From CAG-238 sp934277695 (lineage in GTDB: Bacteria; Bacillota; Clostridia; Peptostreptococcales; Anaerovoracaceae), in contig CAKQVG010000002.1 in the NCBI GenBank assembly GCA_934277695.1, positions 1 through 64,000 on the forward strand: a stretch of DNA of 64,000 nt, given 5' to 3'. The position numbers and the translations under genes were made by a program. This document shows, piece after piece, positions 49,292 through 58,399 of this stretch; the stretch's first letter is position 1; each line of letters starts with the position of its first letter. The notes below the pieces were generated by a model. The model did no database searches and was not told where the DNA came from. It saw only the letters and a program-made list of their open reading frames with translations.

Positions 49292-49747
49292 CTATTCAAG
49301 CACACCGGTCAGATAGGCGTTCAAAATGTTTTGCGGTGCATCATAGTAAAAACTGCTGTTAAAATCTTCGATTTTTTCACTTACGAAGGAGTGATAAGCT
49401 TTGAAAAGCGCAGGAATAATGTCTATTTGCGTTTCTTTTGAGATGCCTAGAATGAGTCGTTTAAAAACTTTGCCGATATCCCAATGGGAAGGGAGTGCGT
49501 ATTTCGTCCGCCCGACACTATCGAAGTTCCCTTCGGTGATTTTTGCCTCTTCTATAAAGTCATCGCTGACGCGGTCAATATTATCACTATGATAAACATC
49601 CGCTAAATTATAAATCTTAGAGATACGATCCTCTCCGAGTGCATCGACCACATCCTGTCGTCTGTTTTTTGTTTTTCTTGCAATATAGTCAATGAGACTG
49701 CAAGTGTAAAACAAGTCGTTTGCTTTTGAATCTTCGCGTCCCGTCAT
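49292..49747 (-). CDS. Partner protein of the DUF3990 ADP-ribosyltransferase-like gene (DUF3791-like N-terminus)
   Basis: A 151-residue protein whose first part (DLFYTCSLIDYIARKTKNRR, then VVDALGEDRISKIYNLADVYH) resembles DUF3791-type small proteins often found beside DUF3990 genes, with a longer C-terminal part (PSHWDIGKVFKRLI). No signal peptide. Its ATG overlaps the stop of the DUF3990 gene by four bases, so the two are made together. An antitoxin or adaptor role is inferred from position only. Confidence 0.6.
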   Translation of the reverse strand: MTGREDSKANDLFYTCSLIDYIARKTKNRRQDVVDALGEDRISKIYNLADVYHSDNIDRVSDDFIEEAKITEGNFDSVGRTKYALPSHWDIGKVFKRLILGISKETQIDIIPALFKAYHSFVSEKIEDFNSSFYYDAPQNILNAYLTGVLE

Positions 49748-50208
49748 AATTTCATTTCCTCACTTCCGATAAATGTCAAACAGTCTAAGGCTGCATCTGT
49801 GCAAAAATTGATTTGATGTGTTGGATATTTGAATTTTGCCATGGTCCAAAACTGGTCTCGGGTAATAATGCCGTCTATGTAGTCGGCAATGAAATTATAT
49901 ATTTGATCGTTTGCCATAGCGCCGATGACGATGTCATAATCGTGGGCCTTTCCGTGTCGGCAATTGATAATAAAATCTAACCATTCTTCCGTCATTTCGC
50001 GAAACTCAAGAATTTTCAAATCCGTATTCAGACGCACAGTGTAAGTGTTGACCACAGGAGAATCATAGCGCTGAGCCCAGCGCTGTGCCTGCTCACGCAA
50101 AATGGTACAATAGAAACCGGGACCGAAGTCTTTTGTATTTCGGCCGATTCTGATTTCCGGATGCTGAATGGTCATATTACTGCCATGATATACGGTCATT
50201 TTACCCAT
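49744..50208 (-). CDS. DUF3990 domain protein, ADP-ribosyltransferase-like
   Basis: A 154-residue protein with the DUF3990 landmarks VYHGSNMTIQHPEI, DFGPGFYCTILREQAQRWA and YDIVIGAMANDQIYNF, which correspond to the core strands of the ADP-ribosyltransferase-like fold. Such genes are commonly paired with a small partner and treated as toxin-antitoxin-like. Own promoter at 50244-50272. The ribosome binding site AAAGGA is 14 bases before ATG 50208; ATG at 50199 (MTVYHGSN) is an alternative. Confidence 0.75.
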   Translation of the reverse strand: MGKMTVYHGSNMTIQHPEIRIGRNTKDFGPGFYCTILREQAQRWAQRYDSPVVNTYTVRLNTDLKILEFREMTEEWLDFIINCRHGKAHDYDIVIGAMANDQIYNFIADYIDGIITRDQFWTMAKFKYPTHQINFCTDAALDCLTFIGSEEMKL

Positions 50209-50243
50209 AAGTCTTACATATGTCCTTTCTTTAAAGTAATTAC

Positions 50244-50272
50244 ATCATAACGCAGTTTTTTTGTATGGTCAA
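50244..50272 (-). promoter_or_regulatory. Promoter of the DUF3990 pair
   Basis: On the minus strand TTGACC (50272-50267), 17 bases, TATGAT (50249-50244). It overlaps the last codon of the DUF4317 gene. Confidence 0.65.
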
Positions 50273-51429
50273 GCGTTCTCGCTGCTTTCCCGTGCAGCGG
50301 GGCTGATTTCAATCCCGTTTACGGTAATTCCGTCCTCTACGGGAATTACCAGGCAGGTTCTTCCGTCAACAACCTTTGTTTCAATCAAATCGGTGTATTC
50401 GGGGTCAACTGTGATTTTTACCTGAGGGGTAGTCATCTCGAATTTCTTGGTCTCCATCACATTAATCGGGTTCAGGGCCGCGGATTTGCCGAATTCACGA
50501 CGGCAGGCTTCGTTGAATGCGCTGACTTTTTCTTCCGGAATGCCGTTTGTCTTTAGAATGTCATCCACATCCTCCACTTCGATTTCCGGAACTTCAGGGT
50601 CATTGCTTTCCTTATGAAGCTGCAGGCGTTCGCGCAGCTCGCTGTGAACGGCTCTGACAACCTCCAGACTGCAGTCCTCGCCCAGGGATTCACAAAGCAC
50701 GCCGCTGAAGGTGTTTTTTTGCGCTCCTGCGGACATCGGAATCTGCTCCGTGCGGAAAACGCCCGAAAGAAAATCTTCGTGAATATCGGAAATCGCACGG
50801 CTGTAATAAAGGGCGTTGTAGATATTCGTGCTGCGGTCATCGAAGGCAGGAAAGAGGAACCCAAGCTCCGGCGCACCAAGCACATGGCCGGTGGAGGCGC
50901 CGCGGAAATTATGCTCATCAGCCATATAGCGCAGAGAAGATTTTGCGTCTTTGACCGGGCAGATACAGCAGAGTATATAGTCGAAGACTTCACCTGAGCC
51001 CTCCTCGAAAATCTCGTCATCACTGCCCTTGAACGGTACATCGTAGGAATCGGAAGCCAGCAGGATCACATAGCTGTCATCGCCGAAATCCAGCGACTCG
51101 ATAATGCGGCGATAGAGTGTGTCGCGAAGTGGCTCATCGCGAAGATGGGAGCTGCGGAGTGCCTGCAGCAGACGATGCTCGTCGCTGTTTTCGACTTGAG
51201 ATGTGCTGAACTCAATGTCGAGCAGGTTTTTTCCGAGCGTGCCGGAAAGGGTTTTCTTTAAAAGCTTAAAATACAGTTCCGCTTCTTCCTGCTCCATTAA
51301 GCCCACGGACAAATCGAGCGTCGTTACGATTTCGCGCGCTGCGTTGACATAGCAGCCATAGATACGGCTGATGCTGTCTTTTTCGAGGTTAAAGCGTTTC
51401 TTGATTTCTCTGACTTCTTTCTGATTCAT
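50269..51429 (-). CDS. DUF4317 family protein
   Basis: A 386-residue protein starting MNQKEVREIKKRFNLEKDSI with GCYVNAAREIV, the DUF4317 pattern found widely in Clostridia. It is soluble and acidic, without signal peptide or membrane segment; the C-terminal part contains a short beta-rich block (VKITVDPEYTDLIETKVVDG). Function unknown. AAAGGAAA precedes the ATG. Confidence 0.85.
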   Translation of the reverse strand: MNQKEVREIKKRFNLEKDSISRIYGCYVNAAREIVTTLDLSVGLMEQEEAELYFKLLKKTLSGTLGKNLLDIEFSTSQVENSDEHRLLQALRSSHLRDEPLRDTLYRRIIESLDFGDDSYVILLASDSYDVPFKGSDDEIFEEGSGEVFDYILCCICPVKDAKSSLRYMADEHNFRGASTGHVLGAPELGFLFPAFDDRSTNIYNALYYSRAISDIHEDFLSGVFRTEQIPMSAGAQKNTFSGVLCESLGEDCSLEVVRAVHSELRERLQLHKESNDPEVPEIEVEDVDDILKTNGIPEEKVSAFNEACRREFGKSAALNPINVMETKKFEMTTPQVKITVDPEYTDLIETKVVDGRTCLVIPVEDGITVNGIEISPAARESSENA

Positions 51430-51502
51430 ATATTTTTATTTCCTTTTCTTTTCGTTAGTCATGCGGCCTGCATTGTCTTCTGCAAAGCTATGCCACTCTA
51501 TT

Positions 51503-51532
51503 ATCTTACTACCTGCGGGAGGCCTGCGTCAA
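51503..51532 (-). promoter_or_regulatory. Promoter of the DUF4317 gene
   Basis: On the minus strand TTGACG (51532-51527), 18 bases, TAAGAT (51508-51503). Confidence 0.45.
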
Positions 51533-51562
51533 CGATTTTTGTCCGGAGAAAATGATGCGTGC

Positions 51563-51591
51563 TTGTATCTTTTCTGTATTTAAACTATAAT
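51563..51591 (+). promoter_or_regulatory. Promoter of the M24 aminopeptidase gene
   Basis: TTGTAT (51563-51568), 17 bases, consensus TATAAT (51586-51591), with the start codon 33 bases on. Confidence 0.7.
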
Positions 51592-51623
51592 AATGAGGAA
51601 ATATAAGGGGGCAGGGAGGCAAA

Positions 51624-53303
51624 ATGAAAAGACAGGTAGAAAACTTGCGCGCAAAGATGCGCGAAAAAAAAATAGATGCCTATATCATTCCGACGACCGA
51701 TTTTCACGGCTCGGAATATGTAAATGATTATTTTAAATGCAGGGAGTTTGTGTCGGGCTTCACAGGCTCTGCCGGAACGCTTGTTGTGACAGCAGATGCG
51801 GCGGCGTTATGGACCGACGGAAGATATTTTCTTCAGGCAGAGAGCGAGCTTGCAGGAAGCGGGATTGCGCTCATGCGCGAAGGCGAGCCGGGGATTCCTG
51901 AAATTACCGAGTGGCTGCGGCAAAGACTGACAAGCAGCGCAGCACAGACGGTTGGATTCGACGGATGCGTCGTATCTGCGAAATTCGGCGAAAAGCTTAA
52001 AGATTTTTTCCATGTGGAAGCGGAACTTGATCTCGCAGATGAAATCTGGGCGGAAAGACCGGAACTTATGGCTTCCGAAATCTATCCTCTTGCGCCCGGC
52101 GTAACAGGAGAAAGTTCAGAAAGCAAGCTTTTACGAGTGCGGGAAGAGATGCGAAAAGCGGGTGCAGAGGCGCATATCATCACTTCGCTTGAGGAAATCG
52201 CGTGGCTTTTCAACCTGAGGGGAAGGGATGTTCTGCATACTCCGGTTTTTTATGCCTTTGCACTGGTTGAACTTGAAAAGGCGAGAGTCTATCTTTTGAA
52301 CGAGGGCAAAGATACCAAATCGTTATTTGGCGATGAAATTGAAATCAAGCCATACACAGCGATTTTTGACGAGCTTAAAACGCTAAAGGCGAAAAGTATA
52401 ATGTATGATGAAAACACAATCAGCTACAGGCTTTTCGAGTCGATTCCGCATGGCTGCAGGGCAGTTAAGCGCGAAGATCCTGCGATGCTGATGAAGGCGG
52501 TAAAAAATCCTACAGAAATTGCATGCACCAAGCAGGCGCACATCAGGGACGGCGCGGCGGTTACGCGATTCATAAAATGGCTGAAAGAAAATGTCGGTAA
52601 AGATGAAATAACAGAAATCTCAGCGGAGGAGTATCTTGCGGAAGAGCGCAGACGAGAGGGCGCATACGACCTCAGCTTCGATACGATTGCCGGATACGGC
52701 CCTCATGGTGCAATTATCCACTACGAGGCAGCTCCAGAGACAAATGTGCAGCTGAAACCTGAGGGGTTTCTGCTTGTCGATTCGGGCGGGCAGTACGAAG
52801 ACGGCACGACGGATATTACCCGCACCATTGCACTTGGGCCTCTAACGGAGGAAATGAAGCGATGCTATACTGCCGTTTTAAAAGCGCATATCGCTCTTGC
52901 GACGACGGAATTTGATGCCGAAACCACAGGGGCGCAGCTGGATGCGATTGCAAGAAAGCCGCTGAAGGATGAAGGGCTCGACTACAAGCACGGAACCGGG
53001 CATGGAGTGGGTCATATGCTGAGCGTGCACGAAGGTCCTGCAAGCATCAGTCCGCGCGGTGTGAACTGCCATATTCTCCCGGGAATGATAATGAGCAATG
53101 AACCCGGGGTATATCTGGAAGGAAAATTCGGAATAAGACTGGAAAATGAAATACTCTGCATAGAGCTTGAGAATGGGAAACTCGGATTCGAAACCATAAC
53201 ACTTTGTCCGTTTGAGCGGGAGGCGATTTTGCAAGACATGCTTACAGAAAAAGAACGGGCATGGCTGAATGAATACCATGCCCGTGTGTGCAGTAAATTA
53301 TGA
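51624..53303 (+). CDS. Xaa-Pro aminopeptidase (M24B)
   Basis: A 559-residue peptidase that removes N-terminal residues preceding proline. Two creatinase-type N-terminal domains lead to the pita-bread catalytic domain (about 310-500). Metal ligands are Asp in DSGGQYEDGTTDITRT, His in HGTGHGVGHML and the Glu residues of SNEPGVYLEGKFGIRLENE. The long eukaryote-like three-domain form is common in Clostridia. GGGAGG lies before the ATG. Its end converges with pckG with a six-base gap. Confidence 0.93.
   Translation: MKRQVENLRAKMREKKIDAYIIPTTDFHGSEYVNDYFKCREFVSGFTGSAGTLVVTADAAALWTDGRYFLQAESELAGSGIALMREGEPGIPEITEWLRQRLTSSAAQTVGFDGCVVSAKFGEKLKDFFHVEAELDLADEIWAERPELMASEIYPLAPGVTGESSESKLLRVREEMRKAGAEAHIITSLEEIAWLFNLRGRDVLHTPVFYAFALVELEKARVYLLNEGKDTKSLFGDEIEIKPYTAIFDELKTLKAKSIMYDENTISYRLFESIPHGCRAVKREDPAMLMKAVKNPTEIACTKQAHIRDGAAVTRFIKWLKENVGKDEITEISAEEYLAEERRREGAYDLSFDTIAGYGPHGAIIHYEAAPETNVQLKPEGFLLVDSGGQYEDGTTDITRTIALGPLTEEMKRCYTAVLKAHIALATTEFDAETTGAQLDAIARKPLKDEGLDYKHGTGHGVGHMLSVHEGPASISPRGVNCHILPGMIMSNEPGVYLEGKFGIRLENEILCIELENGKLGFETITLCPFEREAILQDMLTEKERAWLNEYHARVCSKL
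53245..53284 (-). terminator. Intrinsic terminator of pckG, inside the M24 gene
   Basis: On the minus strand CGGGCATGG, an 11-base loop, CCATGCCCG, then TTCTTTTTCTG. The hairpin is encoded within the convergent aminopeptidase gene. Confidence 0.75.
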
Positions 53304-53309
53304 ACCTGA

Positions 53310-55100
53310 TTATTTTAAATCTTCTTCAAGTTTCGCAAGTGCGTCGGTAAGTTCCTTCGGCATGTGGTCGAATTTTGCATACCAGCCCTTGATGCCTTCA
53401 AGCTCTTTCTTCCAGGTTTCCTTGTCAACCGTGAGAAGCTCGCTTAATTCTACATCGCTGAGGCTGATGCCTGTGAGATCCAAATCCTCCGGACGTGGCA
53501 CGAAGCCCAGCGGTGTTTCACTTGCGGAAACCTTGTCTTCGCAGCGATCAAGTGCCCAAAGCAGGGCTCTGAGATTGTCGCCGAAGCCCGGCCAGATGAA
53601 GTTTCCTTCATCGTCGGTACGGAACCAGTTCACATTGAAAATCTTAGGTGGATTTGTAAGCTTGGTTCCCATATCAAGCCAGTGCTGGAAATAGTCGCCC
53701 ATGTGGTATCCGCAGAACGGGAGCATTGCCATCGGGTCGTATCTTACAACGCCGACCGCACCGTTTGCAGCGGCGGTCGTTTCCGAAGACATCTTGGAAC
53801 CGATAAATACGCCGTGTTCCCAGCTGCGGGACTGACAAATCAGCGGTTCGGATTTCGCGCGGCGCCCTCCGAAGATAATCGCGCTGATCGGAACGCCTTC
53901 GCCGGTGAAAAATTCAGGGGCGATGGAAGGGCAGTTTTCCGCAGGCGCAGTGAATCTTGAATTTGGATGAGCACCCTTAACGAAGTCTTCGCCTGCCGCC
54001 TTCTTTGCCTGTTCTTCCTGACCGTTCCAAGGTCTTGCCTGCCAGTCGAGACCGTTTGCAGGAGCCGGCTGATCAAGGCCTTCCCACCATACGGTGTTGT
54101 CATCAAGATTTCTTGCAACGTTTGTATAAATCGTATTTTTCTTTGTTGTCATCAAAGCATTGTTGTTTGTCTTTGAATTGGTTCCCGGAGCAACACCGAA
54201 GAAACCGTTTTCCGGGTTTACCGCGTAGAGCCGGCCGTCGTCGCCAACGCGTAGCCATGCGATGTCGTCACCGATGGTGTAAACCTTGTAGCCTTTTTCC
54301 TGTAAATGCTTAGGCGGAATCAGCATAGCAAGGTTTGTCTTGCCGCAGGCACTTGGAAATGCCGCGGATATGTATTTCTTTTCTCCGTTTGGAGCTTCCA
54401 CGCAGAGAATCAGCATGTGTTCTGCCATCCATCCCTCACGCTTGCCGAGAACGGAGCCGATGCGAAGCGCAAAACATTTCTTGCCGAGGAGAACATTGCC
54501 GCCGTAAGCGGAGTTGATGCTCCAGATTGTGTTCTCTTCCGGGAACTGTGCGATGTATTTGTTTTCCGCATCGACCTGAGCCTTTGAATGTAAGCATTTT
54601 ACGAAGTCTGCCCCTTTGTTGAGCTCTTCGATTACAGGGTCGCCGATGCGTGTCATGATATTCATGGAAAGGACCACATAGATGGAGTCGGTGATTTCAA
54701 TGCCGATTTTGGAGAATTTGCTTCCCACAACGCCCATCGAATAAGGAATCACATACATTGTGCGGCCTTTCATGGAGCCGTCAAAAAGCTTACGCATTTT
54801 TGCGTACATTTCGTCCTTCTGAACCCAGTTGTTGGTCGGACCGGCATCTTTTTCTTCTGTCGTGCATATTACGGTTCTTTTTTCGTCTCTGGCAACATCT
54901 TTTGGGTCTGTACGGTAATAGTAACATCCCGGGAGTTTTTCCTCGTTAAGCTTAATCATTTCGCCCGTTTCAACCGCCAAAGCGCGAATTGCCTCAAGCT
55001 GTGCTTCGCTGCCGTCAATCCATACGATTTCGTCCGGCTTTGTCATGGCGGCACACTCGGCCACCCAGTCGGTTACTTTTTTGTTTTGAACCTCGATCAT
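53310..55100 (-). CDS. pckG: Phosphoenolpyruvate carboxykinase (GTP)
   Basis: A 596-residue GTP-type PEPCK that links oxaloacetate and PEP. The P-loop with its reactive cysteine is in FPSACGKTNLAM, the metal site is near GDDIAWL, and PAENCPS, GGRRAKSEPL and PFCGYHMGDYFQHWL are family signatures. In anaerobes it can run toward oxaloacetate as an anaplerotic step. Downstream of deoD on the same strand and followed by a terminator within the convergent gene. Confidence 0.96.
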   Translation of the reverse strand: MIEVQNKKVTDWVAECAAMTKPDEIVWIDGSEAQLEAIRALAVETGEMIKLNEEKLPGCYYYRTDPKDVARDEKRTVICTTEEKDAGPTNNWVQKDEMYAKMRKLFDGSMKGRTMYVIPYSMGVVGSKFSKIGIEITDSIYVVLSMNIMTRIGDPVIEELNKGADFVKCLHSKAQVDAENKYIAQFPEENTIWSINSAYGGNVLLGKKCFALRIGSVLGKREGWMAEHMLILCVEAPNGEKKYISAAFPSACGKTNLAMLIPPKHLQEKGYKVYTIGDDIAWLRVGDDGRLYAVNPENGFFGVAPGTNSKTNNNALMTTKKNTIYTNVARNLDDNTVWWEGLDQPAPANGLDWQARPWNGQEEQAKKAAGEDFVKGAHPNSRFTAPAENCPSIAPEFFTGEGVPISAIIFGGRRAKSEPLICQSRSWEHGVFIGSKMSSETTAAANGAVGVVRYDPMAMLPFCGYHMGDYFQHWLDMGTKLTNPPKIFNVNWFRTDDEGNFIWPGFGDNLRALLWALDRCEDKVSASETPLGFVPRPEDLDLTGISLSDVELSELLTVDKETWKKELEGIKGWYAKFDHMPKELTDALAKLEEDLK

Positions 55101-55123
55101 TTCATTTCCTCTCTTATATTAAA

Positions 55124-55825
55124 CTATTTAACGCTTGCTTCTAAAGCGAGTTTCATCATGTTTGTAAAAGAATTCTGTCTTTCTTCGACGGTGCTCTTCG
55201 CACCGGTAACAAAGTTGTCACTTATGGATATGATGGAAAGTGCGTTGACATTGTTGTATGCTGCGTTCATGTAGAGCGCCGCGGTTTCCATTTCAACGGC
55301 CTTCACACCCATTTTTGCCCATTTTTTCCACCAGTCGCCGAATTCATAGAAAACATCGCAGGTAACTACATTTCCGGCTTTGAACTCGATTCCGGTTTCG
55401 TTTGATGCGGCATAAACTTTTTTGACGAGTTCCCAGCTTGCACTCGGGCTGTACTGTCCGGGCACGTCAAAAGCGTGCTGATAGTTGGAATCAGTGGATG
55501 CTGCAAGGGCGAGGAAAACATCTCCAAGCTCAAGTTCATCCGTAAAAGCGCCTGCGGTACCGATTCGGATAAGATTCTGAACACCATACTCCGTGATGAG
55601 TTCCCAGGAATAGATTCCCATGGACGGCATGCCCATACCGCTTCCCTGAACCGAAACGGGAACACCTTTGTAACGGCCGGTAAAGCCGTACATGTTGCGG
55701 ATGTCGGTGTAGCGAACCGGCTCTTCCAAAAAGTTTTCTGCAATAAATTGGGCTCTCAAAGGGTCACCCGGAAGCAGAACGGATTCTGCTATCTGGCCTT
55801 TTGAGGCAGCAATGTGTAATGACAT
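55124..55825 (-). CDS. deoD: Purine-nucleoside phosphorylase (DeoD type)
   Basis: A 233-residue hexameric-type phosphorylase that cleaves purine nucleosides to base and ribose 1-phosphate. Signatures include LLPGDPLRA, GSGMGMPSMGIYSWEL, GTAGAF, VEMETAALY and SISDNFVTG. Length is usual. AAAGGAG precedes the ATG. The gene lies 37 bases after the MurF-like gene and 23 before pckG, so the three may be one transcript. Confidence 0.95.
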   Translation of the reverse strand: MSLHIAASKGQIAESVLLPGDPLRAQFIAENFLEEPVRYTDIRNMYGFTGRYKGVPVSVQGSGMGMPSMGIYSWELITEYGVQNLIRIGTAGAFTDELELGDVFLALAASTDSNYQHAFDVPGQYSPSASWELVKKVYAASNETGIEFKAGNVVTCDVFYEFGDWWKKWAKMGVKAVEMETAALYMNAAYNNVNALSIISISDNFVTGAKSTVEERQNSFTNMMKLALEASVK

Positions 55826-55862
55826 GATTTGCTCCTTTCAAAATTGCGTAATTCATCAACAG

Positions 55863-57845
55863 TTATTTATATTGTAACACCGCATTAGGACTGTTTTCCA
55901 GTACTTTTTTACCGATTTCCGCGGTATTGCGGCTTATTTTTACCGTTTCAAGATCCGGACAGTCTGCGAAAGCTTCATCTCCTATGGAAAGGAGGTTATC
56001 CGAGCCCTCAAAATGCACGATGGAAGACCCTTTGAACGCTCCGTCTCTGATGCGGATTACGGAGGTCGGAAGGACAACTTCCTTCACATATTGATTGTTT
56101 CTGAAAGCAGTTTTTCCGATTTTTTCGACTGCCAGAGTCCGCTTGACGTTCGTTTCGCGTAGCTCGTCCGTAACTTCGGCCTCGATGCTGCTTGGAATTT
56201 CAACCTTGGCGTCGGTGCCGAGATAGGTTTTGATTGAGGCGGATGTCTCGAAAATATAATACTCGAAGTCACCGTGGGTTTCGAGGCGGAACTGCTTATG
56301 AGCAATGCTGGAGCTTTCGTTTACATCTGTACCGAAAAGCCGGTCGATGGAAGAACCGAGGTTTACGGCATGAGAAGCCTTAAAGAGTACAAGGTCTTCC
56401 GGCTTTACCACAGTACGGATTTCGTCTTCCAGTTTTGCCCTGTCAGCAAAATATTTGGATTCTATGCCAAGCTTTGCAGCTTCTTCGACCGTCAGACGGA
56501 TGTTGATTCCGTAGGTAAGCAGAAGATCTACCTTGTGCTTTGCAAGAACGCTGGCAATTTGACGGTGCGTTTCTTCGCTGATATCGCCAAGTGCCAAAAT
56601 GTCACCAAGCACGGCTATGCGTCTGCCGCCGTTTGCAACAGGAATGTCGTCCATCGCGGCAAGGGTGTTTTCGATTGCCATAAGAGAACTGTTGTAACAG
56701 TCCGCAAAAATATTGTATCCGCAAGGGTGGATGATGTTCTGGCGCATACCGGAAGGGCGGTATTCCGCAATGCCTGCGAGGATTTCTTCCGGCTTGAGGT
56801 TAAGAGCCCTGCCGACAGCGTAGGCGACAACGGCATTGAGAACATTGTGCTCTCCGGGAACGAAAACTTCGGCATCGTGTTCCTCGCCGGCCGGCTTGTC
56901 TACGACGGTAAAGCGAAGCCCTGCTTCGTCTGTTTTTTCAATGTTTTTTGCATAGTAATCAGCCCCTTCGTTTCGCAGGCTGTATGTGATGACCTTCTGC
57001 GTGAACGGATGGGACATCAGAATTTCGTCGTCATAGTTTACAAAAGCAAGCCCGTCAGGCTTTCCGTAGGTGGAAAGGGAGAGCTTATCCTTTGACAGTT
57101 CTTCACGGCTGCCGTAGCTTTCCACGTGAGAAACCCCGATGTTCGTGTAGACTGCCATATCCGCTTCGAGCTGCTTTGCCGAAATTTCAATGGTACGCGG
57201 CGCAAAAGCGCCGACTTCCTGCAGATAGACATTCGTCGGACGTTTGAGTTTCTGAATGTTCCTGGTAATGGAAAACATGGAATTGTTATTTCCTTTGGAA
57301 ACCAACGGATTTTTGTAATGCGCACGCAGCACAGCCTCAATCATTTCCTTCGTTGAGGTTTTGCCGACGGAACCGGTAAGCGCGATAACTTTCGCTTTAT
57401 GTATGGAACGGATGTAGTGCGATGCACGAATGTAGGCATCTGTGATGACACTGCTGCCGTCTTCATTTGTGTCGGTAATCAGCAGCGAGTTTTCAAAATC
57501 ACAAGGTTCATTTGTGATAATGCAGAGACATCCGGTACTGAGTGCGAGCTCCAATGGGTCGCCTGTATAACCGGAGGAAAGCGGTCCGACCTGCCAGTAC
57601 ATGAAGACCGAGTCCGGTGTCAGCCTGCGTGGATCCGCGGTGAAATCACTGACAGGGTGGTCTGCAAGTGCTTCAAATTTTTCAGGGAAGGCAAGCCCTG
57701 CGATTTCAAAAAAACGCTTCAATGTAAGCTGGCGTTTCTCTTTATAAGCTGCGATTGCGGCTTCCTTTTCCGCGTGTTTGCGGGCTGCTTTCTGCTCTTC
57801 GGTTTCCGTACTGCGGTTCTTTGCTTTTTTTCCGAATAAAATCAT
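55863..57845 (-). CDS. MurF-like Mur ligase fused to a C-terminal leucine-rich repeat (BspA-type) domain
   Basis: A 660-residue protein. A charged helix (about 1-40) precedes a MurF-like N-terminal domain, the ATP-binding loop ALTGSVGKTSTKEM at 155-168, KGNNNSMFSI, EVGAFAPRTIEISAKQLEAD and a MurF-type C-terminal domain with RIAVLGDILALGD. From about 573 to the end are LRR_5 units: IGKTAFRNNQYVKEVVLP, IRDGAFKGSSI and SIGDEAFADCPDLETVKI. MurF adds D-Ala-D-Ala to the cell wall precursor; LRR_5 units are normally on surface proteins, so the fusion is odd. ATG at 57845 is chosen because the longer reading runs through a terminator. No signal peptide. Confidence 0.85.
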   Translation of the reverse strand: MILFGKKAKNRSTETEEQKAARKHAEKEAAIAAYKEKRQLTLKRFFEIAGLAFPEKFEALADHPVSDFTADPRRLTPDSVFMYWQVGPLSSGYTGDPLELALSTGCLCIITNEPCDFENSLLITDTNEDGSSVITDAYIRASHYIRSIHKAKVIALTGSVGKTSTKEMIEAVLRAHYKNPLVSKGNNNSMFSITRNIQKLKRPTNVYLQEVGAFAPRTIEISAKQLEADMAVYTNIGVSHVESYGSREELSKDKLSLSTYGKPDGLAFVNYDDEILMSHPFTQKVITYSLRNEGADYYAKNIEKTDEAGLRFTVVDKPAGEEHDAEVFVPGEHNVLNAVVAYAVGRALNLKPEEILAGIAEYRPSGMRQNIIHPCGYNIFADCYNSSLMAIENTLAAMDDIPVANGGRRIAVLGDILALGDISEETHRQIASVLAKHKVDLLLTYGINIRLTVEEAAKLGIESKYFADRAKLEDEIRTVVKPEDLVLFKASHAVNLGSSIDRLFGTDVNESSSIAHKQFRLETHGDFEYYIFETSASIKTYLGTDAKVEIPSSIEAEVTDELRETNVKRTLAVEKIGKTAFRNNQYVKEVVLPTSVIRIRDGAFKGSSIVHFEGSDNLLSIGDEAFADCPDLETVKISRNTAEIGKKVLENSPNAVLQYK

Positions 57846-57923
57846 TTGTGCATCGATTCCTTTCTTTGAAAATTCGGGGGAATACGCGCAGGGCGCTCCC
57901 TCGGCAGGGTATTCCGTATGAGA

Positions 57924-57956
57924 AAAAAACCATGGGAGACACATCCATGGTTTTTT
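57924..57956. terminator. Terminator after rpsT (symmetrical)
   Basis: AAAAAACCATGG, nine-base loop, CCATGGTTTTTT. On the minus strand it ends the rpsT transcript and separates it from the MurF-like gene. Confidence 0.88.
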
Positions 57957-58007
57957 GATTGCTCATGCTGTGCATTTAACTTATGCACGGGTGGGGACGG
58001 GTGAGAC

Positions 58008-58280
58008 TTATTTTGCTGCCTTTGCAGCGTTGAATCTTTTCGTTAATCTGGAAACCTTTCTGGACGCAGCGTGCTTGGAGATAGTTCCCTTAGCAGCAGC
58101 CTGCATCAGTTTCTTTTCAGCAAGATGAAGCTTTTCAGCAGCAACTTCAAGGTTACCCTCAGCCATTGCAGCTTCGAAGTTCTTTAAAACAGCCTTAAGA
58201 TGATTCTTAATTCTTCTGTTTCTTGCAGTTTTCTTGTCGATAACTCTGATTCTTTTCTTTGCGGATTTAATGTTTGCCAT
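58008..58280 (-). CDS. rpsT: Ribosomal protein S20
   Basis: A 90-residue basic, helical 30S protein. MANIKSAKKRIRVIDKKTAR and the C-terminal KGTISKHAASRKVSRLTKRFN are diagnostic. The start is at 58280 after GGGGTG; the longer open frame upstream is non-coding. It is monocistronic, with a consensus promoter and a strong terminator, opposite gpr-spoIIP-lepA-hemW. Confidence 0.97.
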   Translation of the reverse strand: MANIKSAKKRIRVIDKKTARNRRIKNHLKAVLKNFEAAMAEGNLEVAAEKLHLAEKKLMQAAAKGTISKHAASRKVSRLTKRFNAAKAAK

Positions 58281-58367
58281 GTGTTTTTCACCCCACTTTA
58301 TTAAAATTTTCATGCTTTCCGAATGCCGCGTATGACGCCCGGAAAAAGACATAAATTCGCAACTTGA

Positions 58368-58396
58368 ATTATATACGAATAATGTTGAGATTGCAA
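58368..58396 (-). promoter_or_regulatory. Promoter of rpsT
   Basis: On the minus strand TTGCAA (58396-58391), 17 bases, consensus TATAAT (58373-58368). Gives a leader of about 80 bases. Confidence 0.75.
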
Positions 58397-58399
58397 GGG

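Noticed and set aside
56274..57095. 273-codon plus-strand frame
   Set aside because: Antisense of the MurF-like gene, which has intact motifs in the other strand.
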